Below, one piece after another: positions 1-5,605 of a DNA stretch of 5,710 nucleotides. The notes beneath the pieces are model-generated. The model saw nothing but the letters and a program-made list of their open reading frames with translations. It did no database searches and was not told the DNA's origin. Origin of the DNA: Bacillaceae bacterium (lineage in GTDB: Bacteria; Bacillota; Bacilli; Bacillales; Amphibacillaceae); the NCBI GenBank assembly GCA_030152985.1, contig JASLIE010000194.1, positions 1-5,710 on the forward strand. The letters are read 5' to 3'. The position numbers were made by a program, and so were the translations under genes. The stretch's first letter is position 1. Each line of letters begins with the position of its first letter.

Positions 1-246
1 CACTGCTTCTTCGTAGGCTGGAGGTAAAACAATATCTACAGCATCTTGATAGAGTGACTCGACACCAAAACGACTTTCGAAAATATTACGTGGAATTTTA
101 CCTTTTCTAAACCCTGGTAGTGAGACTGTTTTGACAACTTTTTTATATGCTTCATTTAACGCCTCATCAAACCTTTCTTTAGATACCTCAATTGTTAATT
201 CCCCTTCGTTACCTTCTTTTTTCTCCCATTTAGCTACTACTGACAT
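1..246 (-). CDS. tig: Trigger factor, N-terminal part (cut by window edge)
   Basis: Ribosome-associated chaperone and peptidyl-prolyl isomerase that binds nascent chains at the ribosome exit tunnel in the cytosol. The frame reads leftward from an ATG at 246-244 and stays open to base 1, giving the first 82 residues of a protein that is normally about 430 residues long. It begins [20 protein letters not shown]. It carries the ribosome-docking signature GFRKGKIP at about residues 45-52, which contains the FRK loop that contacts ribosomal protein L23. Only the ribosome-binding domain is visible; the PPIase and C-terminal chaperone domains lie outside. A good Shine-Dalgarno sits upstream, and a separate promoter lies between it and the ysoA-like gene. 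The pairing with ysoA matches B. subtilis. Identification is secure. Confidence 0.96.
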   Translation of the reverse strand, partial: MSVVAKWEKKEGNEGELTIEVSKERFDEALNEAYKKVVKTVSLPGFRKGKIPRNIFESRFGVESLYQDAVDIVLPPAYEEAV

Positions 247-253
247 AATTTAT

Positions 254-259
254 ACCTCC
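254..259 (-). promoter_or_regulatory. Ribosome binding site of tig
   Basis: On the minus strand the bases read GGAGGT, seven bases before the ATG at 246. This strong Shine-Dalgarno supports the chosen trigger factor start. Confidence 0.85.
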
Positions 260-312
260 AAATTTTATTAAAATTATTATTATTATATTTATTTTTTAAT
301 GTTAACTTTTTT

Positions 313-340
313 ATTATATCATAAATATGACTTGATTCAA
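313..340 (-). promoter_or_regulatory. Predicted sigma-A promoter of tig (extended -10)
   Basis: On the minus strand a TTGAAT -35 box (340-335) is followed after 16 bases by a perfect TATAAT -10 box (318-313). The -10 is preceded by TGA, which gives the extended -10 form TGnTATAAT. Transcription would start near 305 and leave a leader of roughly 60 nt before the tig ATG. The promoter begins only a few bases after the ysoA stop, so tig can be transcribed independently of, or in addition to, read-through from ysoA. No terminator hairpin separates the two genes. This is seen by eye and not tested. Confidence 0.7.
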
Positions 341-346
341 ATAAAC

Positions 347-1315
347 CTATTCATGAATGACTTCATAGTAAGCTTTATTTGCCCTTGTAATTTCATCAAT
401 ATAAGATTGAACATCCGCCTTTTCACTTCGAACTTCTTCACCATATAGACTTGTTTCGGCTAATGTTTTTAAGGCCTGAGCAAGTGGTCTTGCATCACTC
501 TCCTTGTATAAAATAGGATAGTGCACATAAATATATTTAATAAATAAATCTTCAATCATTTTATAAAGTGTTGGGTTTTCTTGTTCGATTGGTAATAAAT
601 AAAGTAAAGTCCTTTCAACAACTGGATGCTTAACCATGCTTGGAAAAGCTTTAGGGTCTGCTTTAACGATTTTACCATACTTTGATATTTCAAGTGCTTC
701 TTCTAATTCGACTGTTCTAAACCAATTAAATATAGATGTTTTAACTACAGGGTGAACCTCCTCATTTATTAATAGCTTTTTTATTTCATTTGGTGGCTGA
801 ATGTGTAACTTTCGTAATTGATTAATCAATAACCATTGTTTAGTATCATCAGCATCATTAATAGCAACTTCTAGAGCTGTGAGTAGTTCTTTTGCTTGGA
901 CAAGCTTCATTTTTTCACTCATTTGAAAGGCCATCTTTTGATATTCACTAAATAAAGGCGCAAGCTCTTCTGGTAAATCAGGAGTTTCTTCTCTTAAGAC
1001 CCTTAAGATTTCATCATATTCATTATTTTGAAATAATAAAGTAAGGTAATACTCTAGGTAAAGGTAATAATCTTTAGTCTCTTCTCTCAGGAGTCCTTCA
1101 ACAAAAATAACCGCATCCTCAAGTCGATTGAGTTCAACCAGGCAAACAATTTTCCCTAAATTTAGATTAGCTTGATTAATCTCATGAAAAATTAATTGAT
1201 CAATCACTTTAAGTGCTTGATCAAACTTTTTATCCTCAATAAATCCGAGTGCTTGTTCTTCTAAACCTTTTTTTACATGTGGAAGCATGACAATCCGGTC
1301 GTTTTTTCCAGGCAT
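347..1315 (-). CDS. ysoA: TPR-repeat protein, YsoA-like
   Basis: A 322-residue soluble, mostly helical protein with no signal peptide or membrane segment. Residues of about 17-110 show tetratricopeptide-style helical pairs (for example ALGFIEDKKFDQALKVIDQL, then LVELNRLEDAVIFVEGLL, then LLFQNNEYDEILRVL). The rest is helical with no motif I recognise. B. subtilis YsoA is a TPR protein of similar length encoded immediately upstream of tig, and the same order is seen here, so the assignment rests on both fold and position. Its biochemical function is not established; TPRs suggest protein binding. The start at 1315 is supported by GAGGGAG (minus strand, 1329-1323), seven bases upstream. An internal Met at codon 10 is a less likely start. 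The stop TAG is at 349-347. A possible minus-strand -10 (TAAAAT, 1350-1345) lacks a clear -35. Confidence 0.85.
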   Translation of the reverse strand: MPGKNDRIVMLPHVKKGLEEQALGFIEDKKFDQALKVIDQLIFHEINQANLNLGKIVCLVELNRLEDAVIFVEGLLREETKDYYLYLEYYLTLLFQNNEYDEILRVLREETPDLPEELAPLFSEYQKMAFQMSEKMKLVQAKELLTALEVAINDADDTKQWLLINQLRKLHIQPPNEIKKLLINEEVHPVVKTSIFNWFRTVELEEALEISKYGKIVKADPKAFPSMVKHPVVERTLLYLLPIEQENPTLYKMIEDLFIKYIYVHYPILYKESDARPLAQALKTLAETSLYGEEVRSEKADVQSYIDEITRANKAYYEVIHE

Positions 1316-1333
1316 TTTATCACTCCCTCTTTT

Positions 1334-1363
1334 TTGTTCACTTCATTTTAAACAAGTTGACAT
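1334..1363. promoter_or_regulatory. Candidate BirA (biotin repressor) operator
   Basis: TTGTTCAC (1334-1341) and GTTGACAT (1356-1363) are separated by 14 bases. They resemble the two inverted halves of the Firmicute BirA box, TTGTTAAC / GTTAACAA. The left half differs at one base and the right half at two. The right half covers the -35 hexamer of the predicted bioY promoter, which is where a repressor would act. Context supports it: bioY comes next, and the related B. subtilis yhfUTS operon is known to belong to the BirA regulon. Weak points are the imperfect symmetry between the halves and a spacer that may be a base or more shorter than usual. The assignment is an inference. Confidence 0.4.
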
Positions 1364-1385
1364 AAAGCTTTTATTTCGATTAAAT
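1357..1385 (+). promoter_or_regulatory. Predicted promoter of the bioY operon
   Basis: A consensus -35 TTGACA (1357-1362) is followed after 17 bases by TTAAAT (1380-1385), a -10 matching four of six consensus positions. The predicted transcription start is near 1392, leaving a short leader of about 25 nt before the bioY start. TTAAATA occurs again at 1390-1396. This is the only good -35 in the divergent intergenic region and lies inside the candidate BirA operator. Confidence 0.5.
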
Positions 1386-1404
1386 AGACTTAAATACATA
1401 AAAA

Positions 1405-1409
1405 AAGGA
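1405..1409 (+). promoter_or_regulatory. Ribosome binding site that fixes the bioY start
   Basis: AAGGA within a run of A residues lies eight bases before the ATG at 1418. It overlaps the in-frame ATG at 1409, which therefore cannot be served by it. This argues that translation begins at 1418 (MNLRNM) and not three codons earlier. Confidence 0.65.
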
Positions 1410-1417
1410 TGACTTAT

Positions 1418-1972
1418 ATGAACTTACGTAACATGATACTCATTTCACTATTTGCAGCAATTATGGGGGTTCTTGCCTTCTTCCCTCCCATTACCCTACC
1501 ACTTATTCCTGTACCAATCACTGCACAAAGCTTAGGCGTTATGCTAGCGGGTGGTGTCTTAGGAGCGAGACGTGGAGGGTTATCACTTTTATTATTTGTC
1601 TTTCTTGTTGCAGTTGGCCTCCCCTTACTTGCTGGAGGACGTGGGGGACTTAGTGTTTTAGTTGGCCCAAGTGGTGGATATGTTTATGCCTGGCCAGTTG
1701 CTTCATTTGTCATCGGCTATTTAATTGAAAAGCTGATTCCTAATTTAAGGTTTTGGTCAGTTTTTTTAATTAATAGCTTCGGTGGTATTATACTTGTTTA
1801 CCTGATCGGTGTGACACATTTAGCACTAATTTCAAATACACCTTGGTTACCGACAGCTCTATCATCACTTACATTTTTACCTGGAGACTTGCTCAAGGCT
1901 TTAATTGCAAGCTATGTTATTATTAAACTATATAGAGCATATCCTTTAATCGGAGAGAATAAACATGGATAA
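1418..1972 (+). CDS. bioY: Biotin transporter BioY (ECF S component)
   Basis: Substrate-binding integral membrane subunit of an energy-coupling-factor transporter that imports biotin; the shared EcfA/EcfT energising module is not in this window. The 184-residue protein is the usual BioY length and is strongly hydrophobic, with about six membrane segments (roughly residues 6-22, 36-50, 53-73, 88-105, 113-133 and 152-172). Family hallmarks are the PVPITAQSLGVMLAGGVLG stretch near residues 31-49, the glycine-rich GPSGGY segment in the middle, and PGDLLKA near the C-terminus. An in-frame ATG at 1409 would add three residues, but the Shine-Dalgarno favours 1418. It is the first gene of the operon and overlaps the ligase gene by 8 nt. 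It corresponds in position to B. subtilis yhfU (bioYB). Regulation by biotin through BirA is likely. Confidence 0.93.
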   Translation: MNLRNMILISLFAAIMGVLAFFPPITLPLIPVPITAQSLGVMLAGGVLGARRGGLSLLLFVFLVAVGLPLLAGGRGGLSVLVGPSGGYVYAWPVASFVIGYLIEKLIPNLRFWSVFLINSFGGIILVYLIGVTHLALISNTPWLPTALSSLTFLPGDLLKALIASYVIIKLYRAYPLIGENKHG

Positions 1973-3377
1973 AGCAATCGGTAAACAAGCCCTCTCACCA
2001 AATCAAAAGGAGACAAAAACAGCTCTTTTTTTTAAAGGTCAAACAATTCAGTATGCAGACTTTAAAGCGAATGTCAGTCAGATTCAAGCACGACTCATCT
2101 CTTTATCAACCAAAAAACAGACCACTGTCGGCATTCATCTCATAAATGAACCCTTTTTTCTTGAAGCTTACTTTGCTATTATCGGGCTTGGATGGACAGC
2201 TGTTCCACTCAGTATAACTTCTTCAAAGGAAGGACTCAATTATAAAATTAAAGAAAGTAAATTGGATTTATTAATTACTCACAAGAAGCTTGATGGAGTG
2301 AAGGCCCTCAAACAGCTGACACAAACTGACTTATTTGCTCTACCACTAGAGAAAAAACAGCAGCATTTTAAAGCGACTGAATCAAGCCTCTTTTATTTAG
2401 GTTTTACATCTGGATCAACTGGTTATCCTAAAGCTTTTTTACGAACACAAGCCTCTTGGCTCGAAAGTTTTAAAGTAGCTGAAGAGGTCTTTGGATTGAC
2501 TAAAGATGATCGCTTTATGGCACCTGGTCCCTTATCCCATTCCTTATCCCTCTTTGGAGCAAGCCATGCAATTCACTTGCAGGCATCTTTTTATTTAATG
2601 GAGAAGTTTAATCCTAAAGAAGTACGCAATGCCATTCATGCAGAAAAAGTAACAGTTGTTTATCTTGTTCCTACTATGATAAATGCTTTAGTTAAGCAAG
2701 AAAGAACAGATAAAAAAGTTACATTTCTTTCTTCTGGAGCTAAGCTCTCAAGTAAGTTACTTACTCAATTGAAAGCCGTCTTTCCTAAGGCAGAAATTTA
2801 TGAATACTACGGGGCAAGCGAACTTAGTTTTGTCAGCTATACTACTGAAGACACGCGTAAAGAACAGCCTGAAAGTGTGGGAAAACCTTTTCCGAATGTG
2901 GAGATTAAGATTATAAATAAAAAAATTTATGTAAAAAGTCCTTATGTCTTTTCACATTATTTAAATAATGTTAGAGCAAATCAAATGGTAAAAACACCTG
3001 AGGGGATTAATATTGGAGACCTAGGTTATCTAAAAAATGGCCAGCTGACCTTAATCGGACGTGAAAACAACTTAATTATTACTGGTGGCGTGAATGTTTA
3101 CCCTGAGGAAGTGGAAAAAGTATTAAAAAGCTTACCCTCAGTTAAAGAAATTATGGTTACAAGTCTTCCTGATCAGTATTGGGGTGAAAAAATAATTGCA
3201 CTCGTTGAATGGCGGCATTCACCTGATTTAAATGCCTTAAAAAAACTTAGTAAAGAACTGCCGATTGAAATGCGACCAAGAAGATATTACCAAGTTCATA
3301 ATTTACCCTATACACAAACTCAAAAAATAGCACGTCATGAAATAAATCAACATTTAAAGAGGTGGATAAATGAATAA
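1965..3377 (+). CDS. vraA: AMP-forming acyl-CoA synthetase, VraA/YhfT-like
   Basis: Predicted cytosolic ligase of the ANL adenylate-forming superfamily that activates a carboxylic acid to acyl-AMP and then acyl-CoA. Motifs are in order: phosphate-binding TSGSTGYPK (residues 148-156), YGASE (282-286, the YGxTE motif with Ser for Thr), the ATP-ribose-binding Asp in IGDLG (D352), the hinge GRENN (Arg366), GGVNVYPEEVE after the hinge, and the C-terminal catalytic Lys454 in YTQTQKIAR. All catalytic positions look intact. At 470 residues it is shorter than typical 500-560-residue fatty acyl-CoA ligases, but close to my recollection of VraA and YhfT. The start at 1965 overlaps the end of bioY by 8 nt and is preceded by GGAGAG with a 7-base gap, so coupling is likely. 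The acid used is unknown; a fatty acid or pimelate-like diacid fits the biotin context but is inference. Confidence 0.88.
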   Translation: MDKAIGKQALSPNQKETKTALFFKGQTIQYADFKANVSQIQARLISLSTKKQTTVGIHLINEPFFLEAYFAIIGLGWTAVPLSITSSKEGLNYKIKESKLDLLITHKKLDGVKALKQLTQTDLFALPLEKKQQHFKATESSLFYLGFTSGSTGYPKAFLRTQASWLESFKVAEEVFGLTKDDRFMAPGPLSHSLSLFGASHAIHLQASFYLMEKFNPKEVRNAIHAEKVTVVYLVPTMINALVKQERTDKKVTFLSSGAKLSSKLLTQLKAVFPKAEIYEYYGASELSFVSYTTEDTRKEQPESVGKPFPNVEIKIINKKIYVKSPYVFSHYLNNVRANQMVKTPEGINIGDLGYLKNGQLTLIGRENNLIITGGVNVYPEEVEKVLKSLPSVKEIMVTSLPDQYWGEKIIALVEWRHSPDLNALKKLSKELPIEMRPRRYYQVHNLPYTQTQKIARHEINQHLKRWINE

Positions 3378-4518
3378 AGCTGTCATTATTTCTGCAAAAC
3401 GTACTGCCATTGGGAAAAAAGGGGGAATCTATAAAGATACTCCCCCTCATCTGCTCATGGCTCATCTAATTCAATCCCTGCTTAAAGAAGTTTCTTTTGA
3501 TTCATCGCTTATTGATGATGTGATTATTGGCAATGCAGTCGGACCTGGTGGAAATATAGCTCGCTTAAGTCTTCTTGAAGCCGGTCTGCCTGAATCCGTT
3601 CCAGGAGTAACAATAGACCGTCAATGTGGTTCTGGGCTTGAAGCTATCAATCTAGCAGCACGTTTAATTCAATCTGGTGCAGGTGATATTTATTTAGCAG
3701 GTGGTGTTGAAAGTACAAGTCTTGAACCCATTAAATTTGCTAGATCAACGACGAAAAATAAATCAAATAAACTAATGACACGTGCTCAGTTCTCACCTCA
3801 TTTCATTGGGGATCCAGATATGGGACAAGCAGCTGAAAATGTAGCAACTCACTTTCAAATTACCCGAAAAAAACAAGACGCTTTTGCTTTATCAAGTCAT
3901 AAAAAAGCAGTTCAAGCACAAGCTGATGGCCGATTTGATTCAGAAATCATTAGCTATAAAACGTTTTCAAAAGATCAAGGGCCTCGTGAAAAAATGTCAC
4001 TTAAACTTTTAAAGCGCGCGCCCTCTGCCTTTGTTGAAAATGGAACTGTTACAGCTGGAAATTCATGTGGATTAAATGACGGAGCAGCCCTTAGCTTGGT
4101 GATGTCACTTGAAAAAGCACTTGCTTTAAATTTAAAACCAGAACTTTCTTTTGTTGATGCAACAAGTGCTGGGGTAGATCCAAACTTATTAGGGATAGGT
4201 CCTATACCTGCCGTTCGAAAGTTACTCAATAAACAAAACTTATCTATTTCAGATATTGATGTGTTTGAATTTAATGAAGCCTTTGCTTCACAGGTCATTG
4301 CTTCTGTCGACCAACTAAACATTCCCTACGACCGCTTAAACCTGGGTGGTGGTGCAATAGCTTTTGGACATCCTTACGGGGCCTCTGGCGCTATTTTGAT
4401 AACGAGATTGTTAACAGAAATGAAAATAAATAAATTTAATCGAGGCTTGGCGACTTTAGGCATTGCCGGCGGAATTGGTCTTGCAACTTTAGTGGAGCGA
4501 TATAACAATGAAAACTGA
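3370..4518 (+). CDS. vraB: Thiolase-family acyltransferase, VraB/YhfS-like
   Basis: A 382-residue thiolase-fold protein, annotated in relatives as acetyl-CoA C-acetyltransferase. The nucleophilic Cys86 is in TIDRQCGSG, followed by AGGVESTS, NEAF (residues 302-305) and GHPYGASG with His334. The last thiolase motif, normally C-x-G-G-G-x-G, reads GIAGGIG with Gly364 (codon ggc, 4459-4461) where the second catalytic Cys is expected. As I recall, staphylococcal VraB also has Gly there, so this may be a subfamily trait and not a local mutation. Thioester formation on Cys86 should still be possible, but classical Claisen condensation or thiolysis is less certain. The start overlaps the ligase gene by 8 nt, with GAGGTGG just upstream. 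Cytosolic; inferred partner of the ligase and hot-dog proteins in a chain-shortening or chain-building route. Confidence 0.88.
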   Translation: MNKAVIISAKRTAIGKKGGIYKDTPPHLLMAHLIQSLLKEVSFDSSLIDDVIIGNAVGPGGNIARLSLLEAGLPESVPGVTIDRQCGSGLEAINLAARLIQSGAGDIYLAGGVESTSLEPIKFARSTTKNKSNKLMTRAQFSPHFIGDPDMGQAAENVATHFQITRKKQDAFALSSHKKAVQAQADGRFDSEIISYKTFSKDQGPREKMSLKLLKRAPSAFVENGTVTAGNSCGLNDGAALSLVMSLEKALALNLKPELSFVDATSAGVDPNLLGIGPIPAVRKLLNKQNLSISDIDVFEFNEAFASQVIASVDQLNIPYDRLNLGGGAIAFGHPYGASGAILITRLLTEMKINKFNRGLATLGIAGGIGLATLVERYNNEN

Positions 4519-4864
4519 TAAAAAATTGATTACAGTGACTCAAGAGGAACTTAATACTTACTTAAGCCTCATCGATCCTGAAAACATGAATAAAACAACT
4601 CAACTTCCTGACAACTATATTAGTTTATTTTGGCAAGCCTTCGAACTAGCTTGGATAAACGCTCCTGCTATCCTTGCTAGTAGTAGGATTGATTATAAAA
4701 GACATTTATACACAGACACAACCTATCAGTGTTACGTAAAACTAAACCAAGTCCGTCATTTAAAAAATAGCACCTGGTATGATCAAACACTTTATGTCAC
4801 ATCAGATGCCTTTCTCGAGGCTAAGATGCAGATGAGATTAAAACTTAATAGGGAGAGTAGCTAA
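4508..4864 (+). CDS. vraC: VraC-like small protein, probable non-catalytic hot-dog subunit
   Basis: A 118-residue protein with no signal peptide or membrane segment. It resembles what I remember of staphylococcal VraC in length, position after vraB and general pattern: a central aromatic stretch (SLFWQAFELAW, about residues 38-48), then a segment with an SRIDYKRHLYTDTTY core, then an alternating beta-rich C-terminal half. This second half looks like a hot-dog fold related to FAS1-like dehydratase or MaoC N-terminal domains, but the D-x4-H hydratase dyad is absent. The next gene has that dyad, so a hetero-oligomeric pair is plausible, by analogy with mycobacterial HadAB/HadBC. The ATG at 4508 overlaps the thiolase gene by 11 nt; GGAG (4494-4497) lies 10 bases upstream. 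Function is not known; the family call is moderate and the fold is inferred. Confidence 0.65.
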   Translation: MKTDKKLITVTQEELNTYLSLIDPENMNKTTQLPDNYISLFWQAFELAWINAPAILASSRIDYKRHLYTDTTYQCYVKLNQVRHLKNSTWYDQTLYVTSDAFLEAKMQMRLKLNRESS

Positions 4865-5190
4865 TGAAACTATTCATTACAGAAGCTGAAGTTGATTTAT
4901 ACGCCAAGCTTTCAAAAGATAAAAATCCCATTCATTTAAATCAGTCTGTCGCCCAAGCACATGGTTTTAAAGACCGGATTGTCCATGGGATGTTAGTAGT
5001 TAGTTTAGCAATGCAAAAAATAAGAAAAACAAACTTTGTTAAGGTAAAACATAAATTTATTAAACCGGTTTATATTAACCAGGTTTACCAGGTCAAAGTC
5101 GATGATTATGATTCATTTATTACACTCAAGATAGAAAATGAATCGCATGAAGTTAAAGTTATGAGTAAGCTATATTTAAAGGAGAGATAA
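4864..5190 (+). CDS. MaoC-like hot-dog hydratase/dehydratase
   Basis: A 108-residue single hot-dog domain of the (R)-specific enoyl-CoA hydratase (MaoC/PhaJ) type, expected to hydrate a trans-2-enoyl thioester or dehydrate the 3-hydroxyacyl form. The catalytic dyad is visible in SKDKNPIHLN: Asp19 and His24, with the usual spacing and the NPIH core. The second conserved stretch, GFKDRIVHGM, follows near residues 33-43. It is shorter than PhaJ-type enzymes (about 130-140 residues), mainly at the C-terminal end. The start codon shares one base with the vraC stop (TAATG), and GGGAG lies 8 bases upstream, so the two proteins are probably made in similar amounts and may form one complex. In the operon it would supply the hydration step, but no dehydrogenase of a complete beta-oxidation cycle is present. 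Confidence 0.83.
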   Translation: MKLFITEAEVDLYAKLSKDKNPIHLNQSVAQAHGFKDRIVHGMLVVSLAMQKIRKTNFVKVKHKFIKPVYINQVYQVKVDDYDSFITLKIENESHEVKVMSKLYLKER

Positions 5191-5191
5191 T

Positions 5192-5605
5192 ATGCAGATC
5201 GCTGTTATTGGTGGTGGAATCGGTGGATTAGCTGTTGCTAATGGACTACATAATCAAGGGATTAAAGTCGATGTCTATGAAAAAGCGAGTTCATTTAAAC
5301 CACTTGGTGCTGGAATCGGGCTTGGAAGTAACGCTGTTTTAGCGCTTGAAGAGATTGGGATTGAACACATTACATCTGAAGGTATGCCGCTTCATCAACA
5401 GATATTTCTAGATCGCCACTTTAATATAATGAATACAATTGATTTTTCACTTTTGAAAACACGTTTTGGTGAAGAAACAATTACAATTCAAAGAGGTGAC
5501 CTTCACCGAGCACTTAAAGAACAACTCGATTCACATTTCCTTCATTTTGACCATGAAGTAGTTGATTTTCGTTCAGATAAAGAAAAGGTTGAAATTATAT
5601 TTTAA
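5192..5605 (+). CDS. FAD-dependent monooxygenase, N-terminal part only
   Basis: The start of a group A flavoprotein monooxygenase (salicylate hydroxylase / zeaxanthin epoxidase-like). Residues 2-31 form the Rossmann dinucleotide-binding unit with GGGIGG (7-12) and the ribose-binding Glu30. GAGIGLGSNAV (39-49) and QRGDLHRAL (Arg101) are further hallmarks. The frame stops after 137 residues, while relatives are about 370-400. The DG motif (GADGxxS) and the second FAD motif (GDAAH) are missing, so this product could not be a working enzyme. The stop (5603-5605) lies within the terminal inverted repeat, so truncation is probably artefactual or due to a rearrangement, not normal gene structure. 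Family-like sequence appears to continue to about residue 137. A very good Shine-Dalgarno (AAAGGAG, 5178-5184) and a 1-nt gap from the hydratase place it in the same operon. The substrate is unknown. Confidence 0.8.
   Translation: MQIAVIGGGIGGLAVANGLHNQGIKVDVYEKASSFKPLGAGIGLGSNAVLALEEIGIEHITSEGMPLHQQIFLDRHFNIMNTIDFSLLKTRFGEETITIQRGDLHRALKEQLDSHFLHFDHEVVDFRSDKEKVEIIF

Noticed and set aside
349..358. Perfect 10-bp palindrome ATTCATGAAT, considered as a FadR-type fatty-acid regulator site
   Set aside because: It is too short, falls in the last codons of ysoA, does not match the longer Bacillus FadR consensus, and is far from the acyl-CoA operon promoter.
1345..1350. Minus-strand TAAAAT as the ysoA promoter -10
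   Set aside because: No acceptable -35 lies 16-18 bases upstream, so it is not listed as a feature; the ysoA promoter remains unidentified.
1409..1417. Upstream in-frame ATG as the bioY start
   Set aside because: The only Shine-Dalgarno (AAGGA, 1405-1409) overlaps this ATG and is correctly spaced for the ATG at 1418.
3415..3446. A-run (AAAAAA) followed by a GGGGGA/TCCCCC hairpin, like a programmed frameshift signal
   Set aside because: The A-run is not in the register needed for a canonical X-XXY-YYZ slip, the hairpin follows with no spacer, and the zero frame encodes a complete normal thiolase.
3247..3465. Antisense open frame of 72 codons across the ligase/thiolase junction
   Set aside because: It overlaps the conserved C-terminal ligase motif and thiolase N-terminus on the other strand and has no recognisable family features.
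3975..4322. Antisense open frame of 115 codons inside the thiolase gene
   Set aside because: It is the shadow of a strongly conserved coding strand, its translation shows no recognisable domain, and I see no case for it over the thiolase frame.
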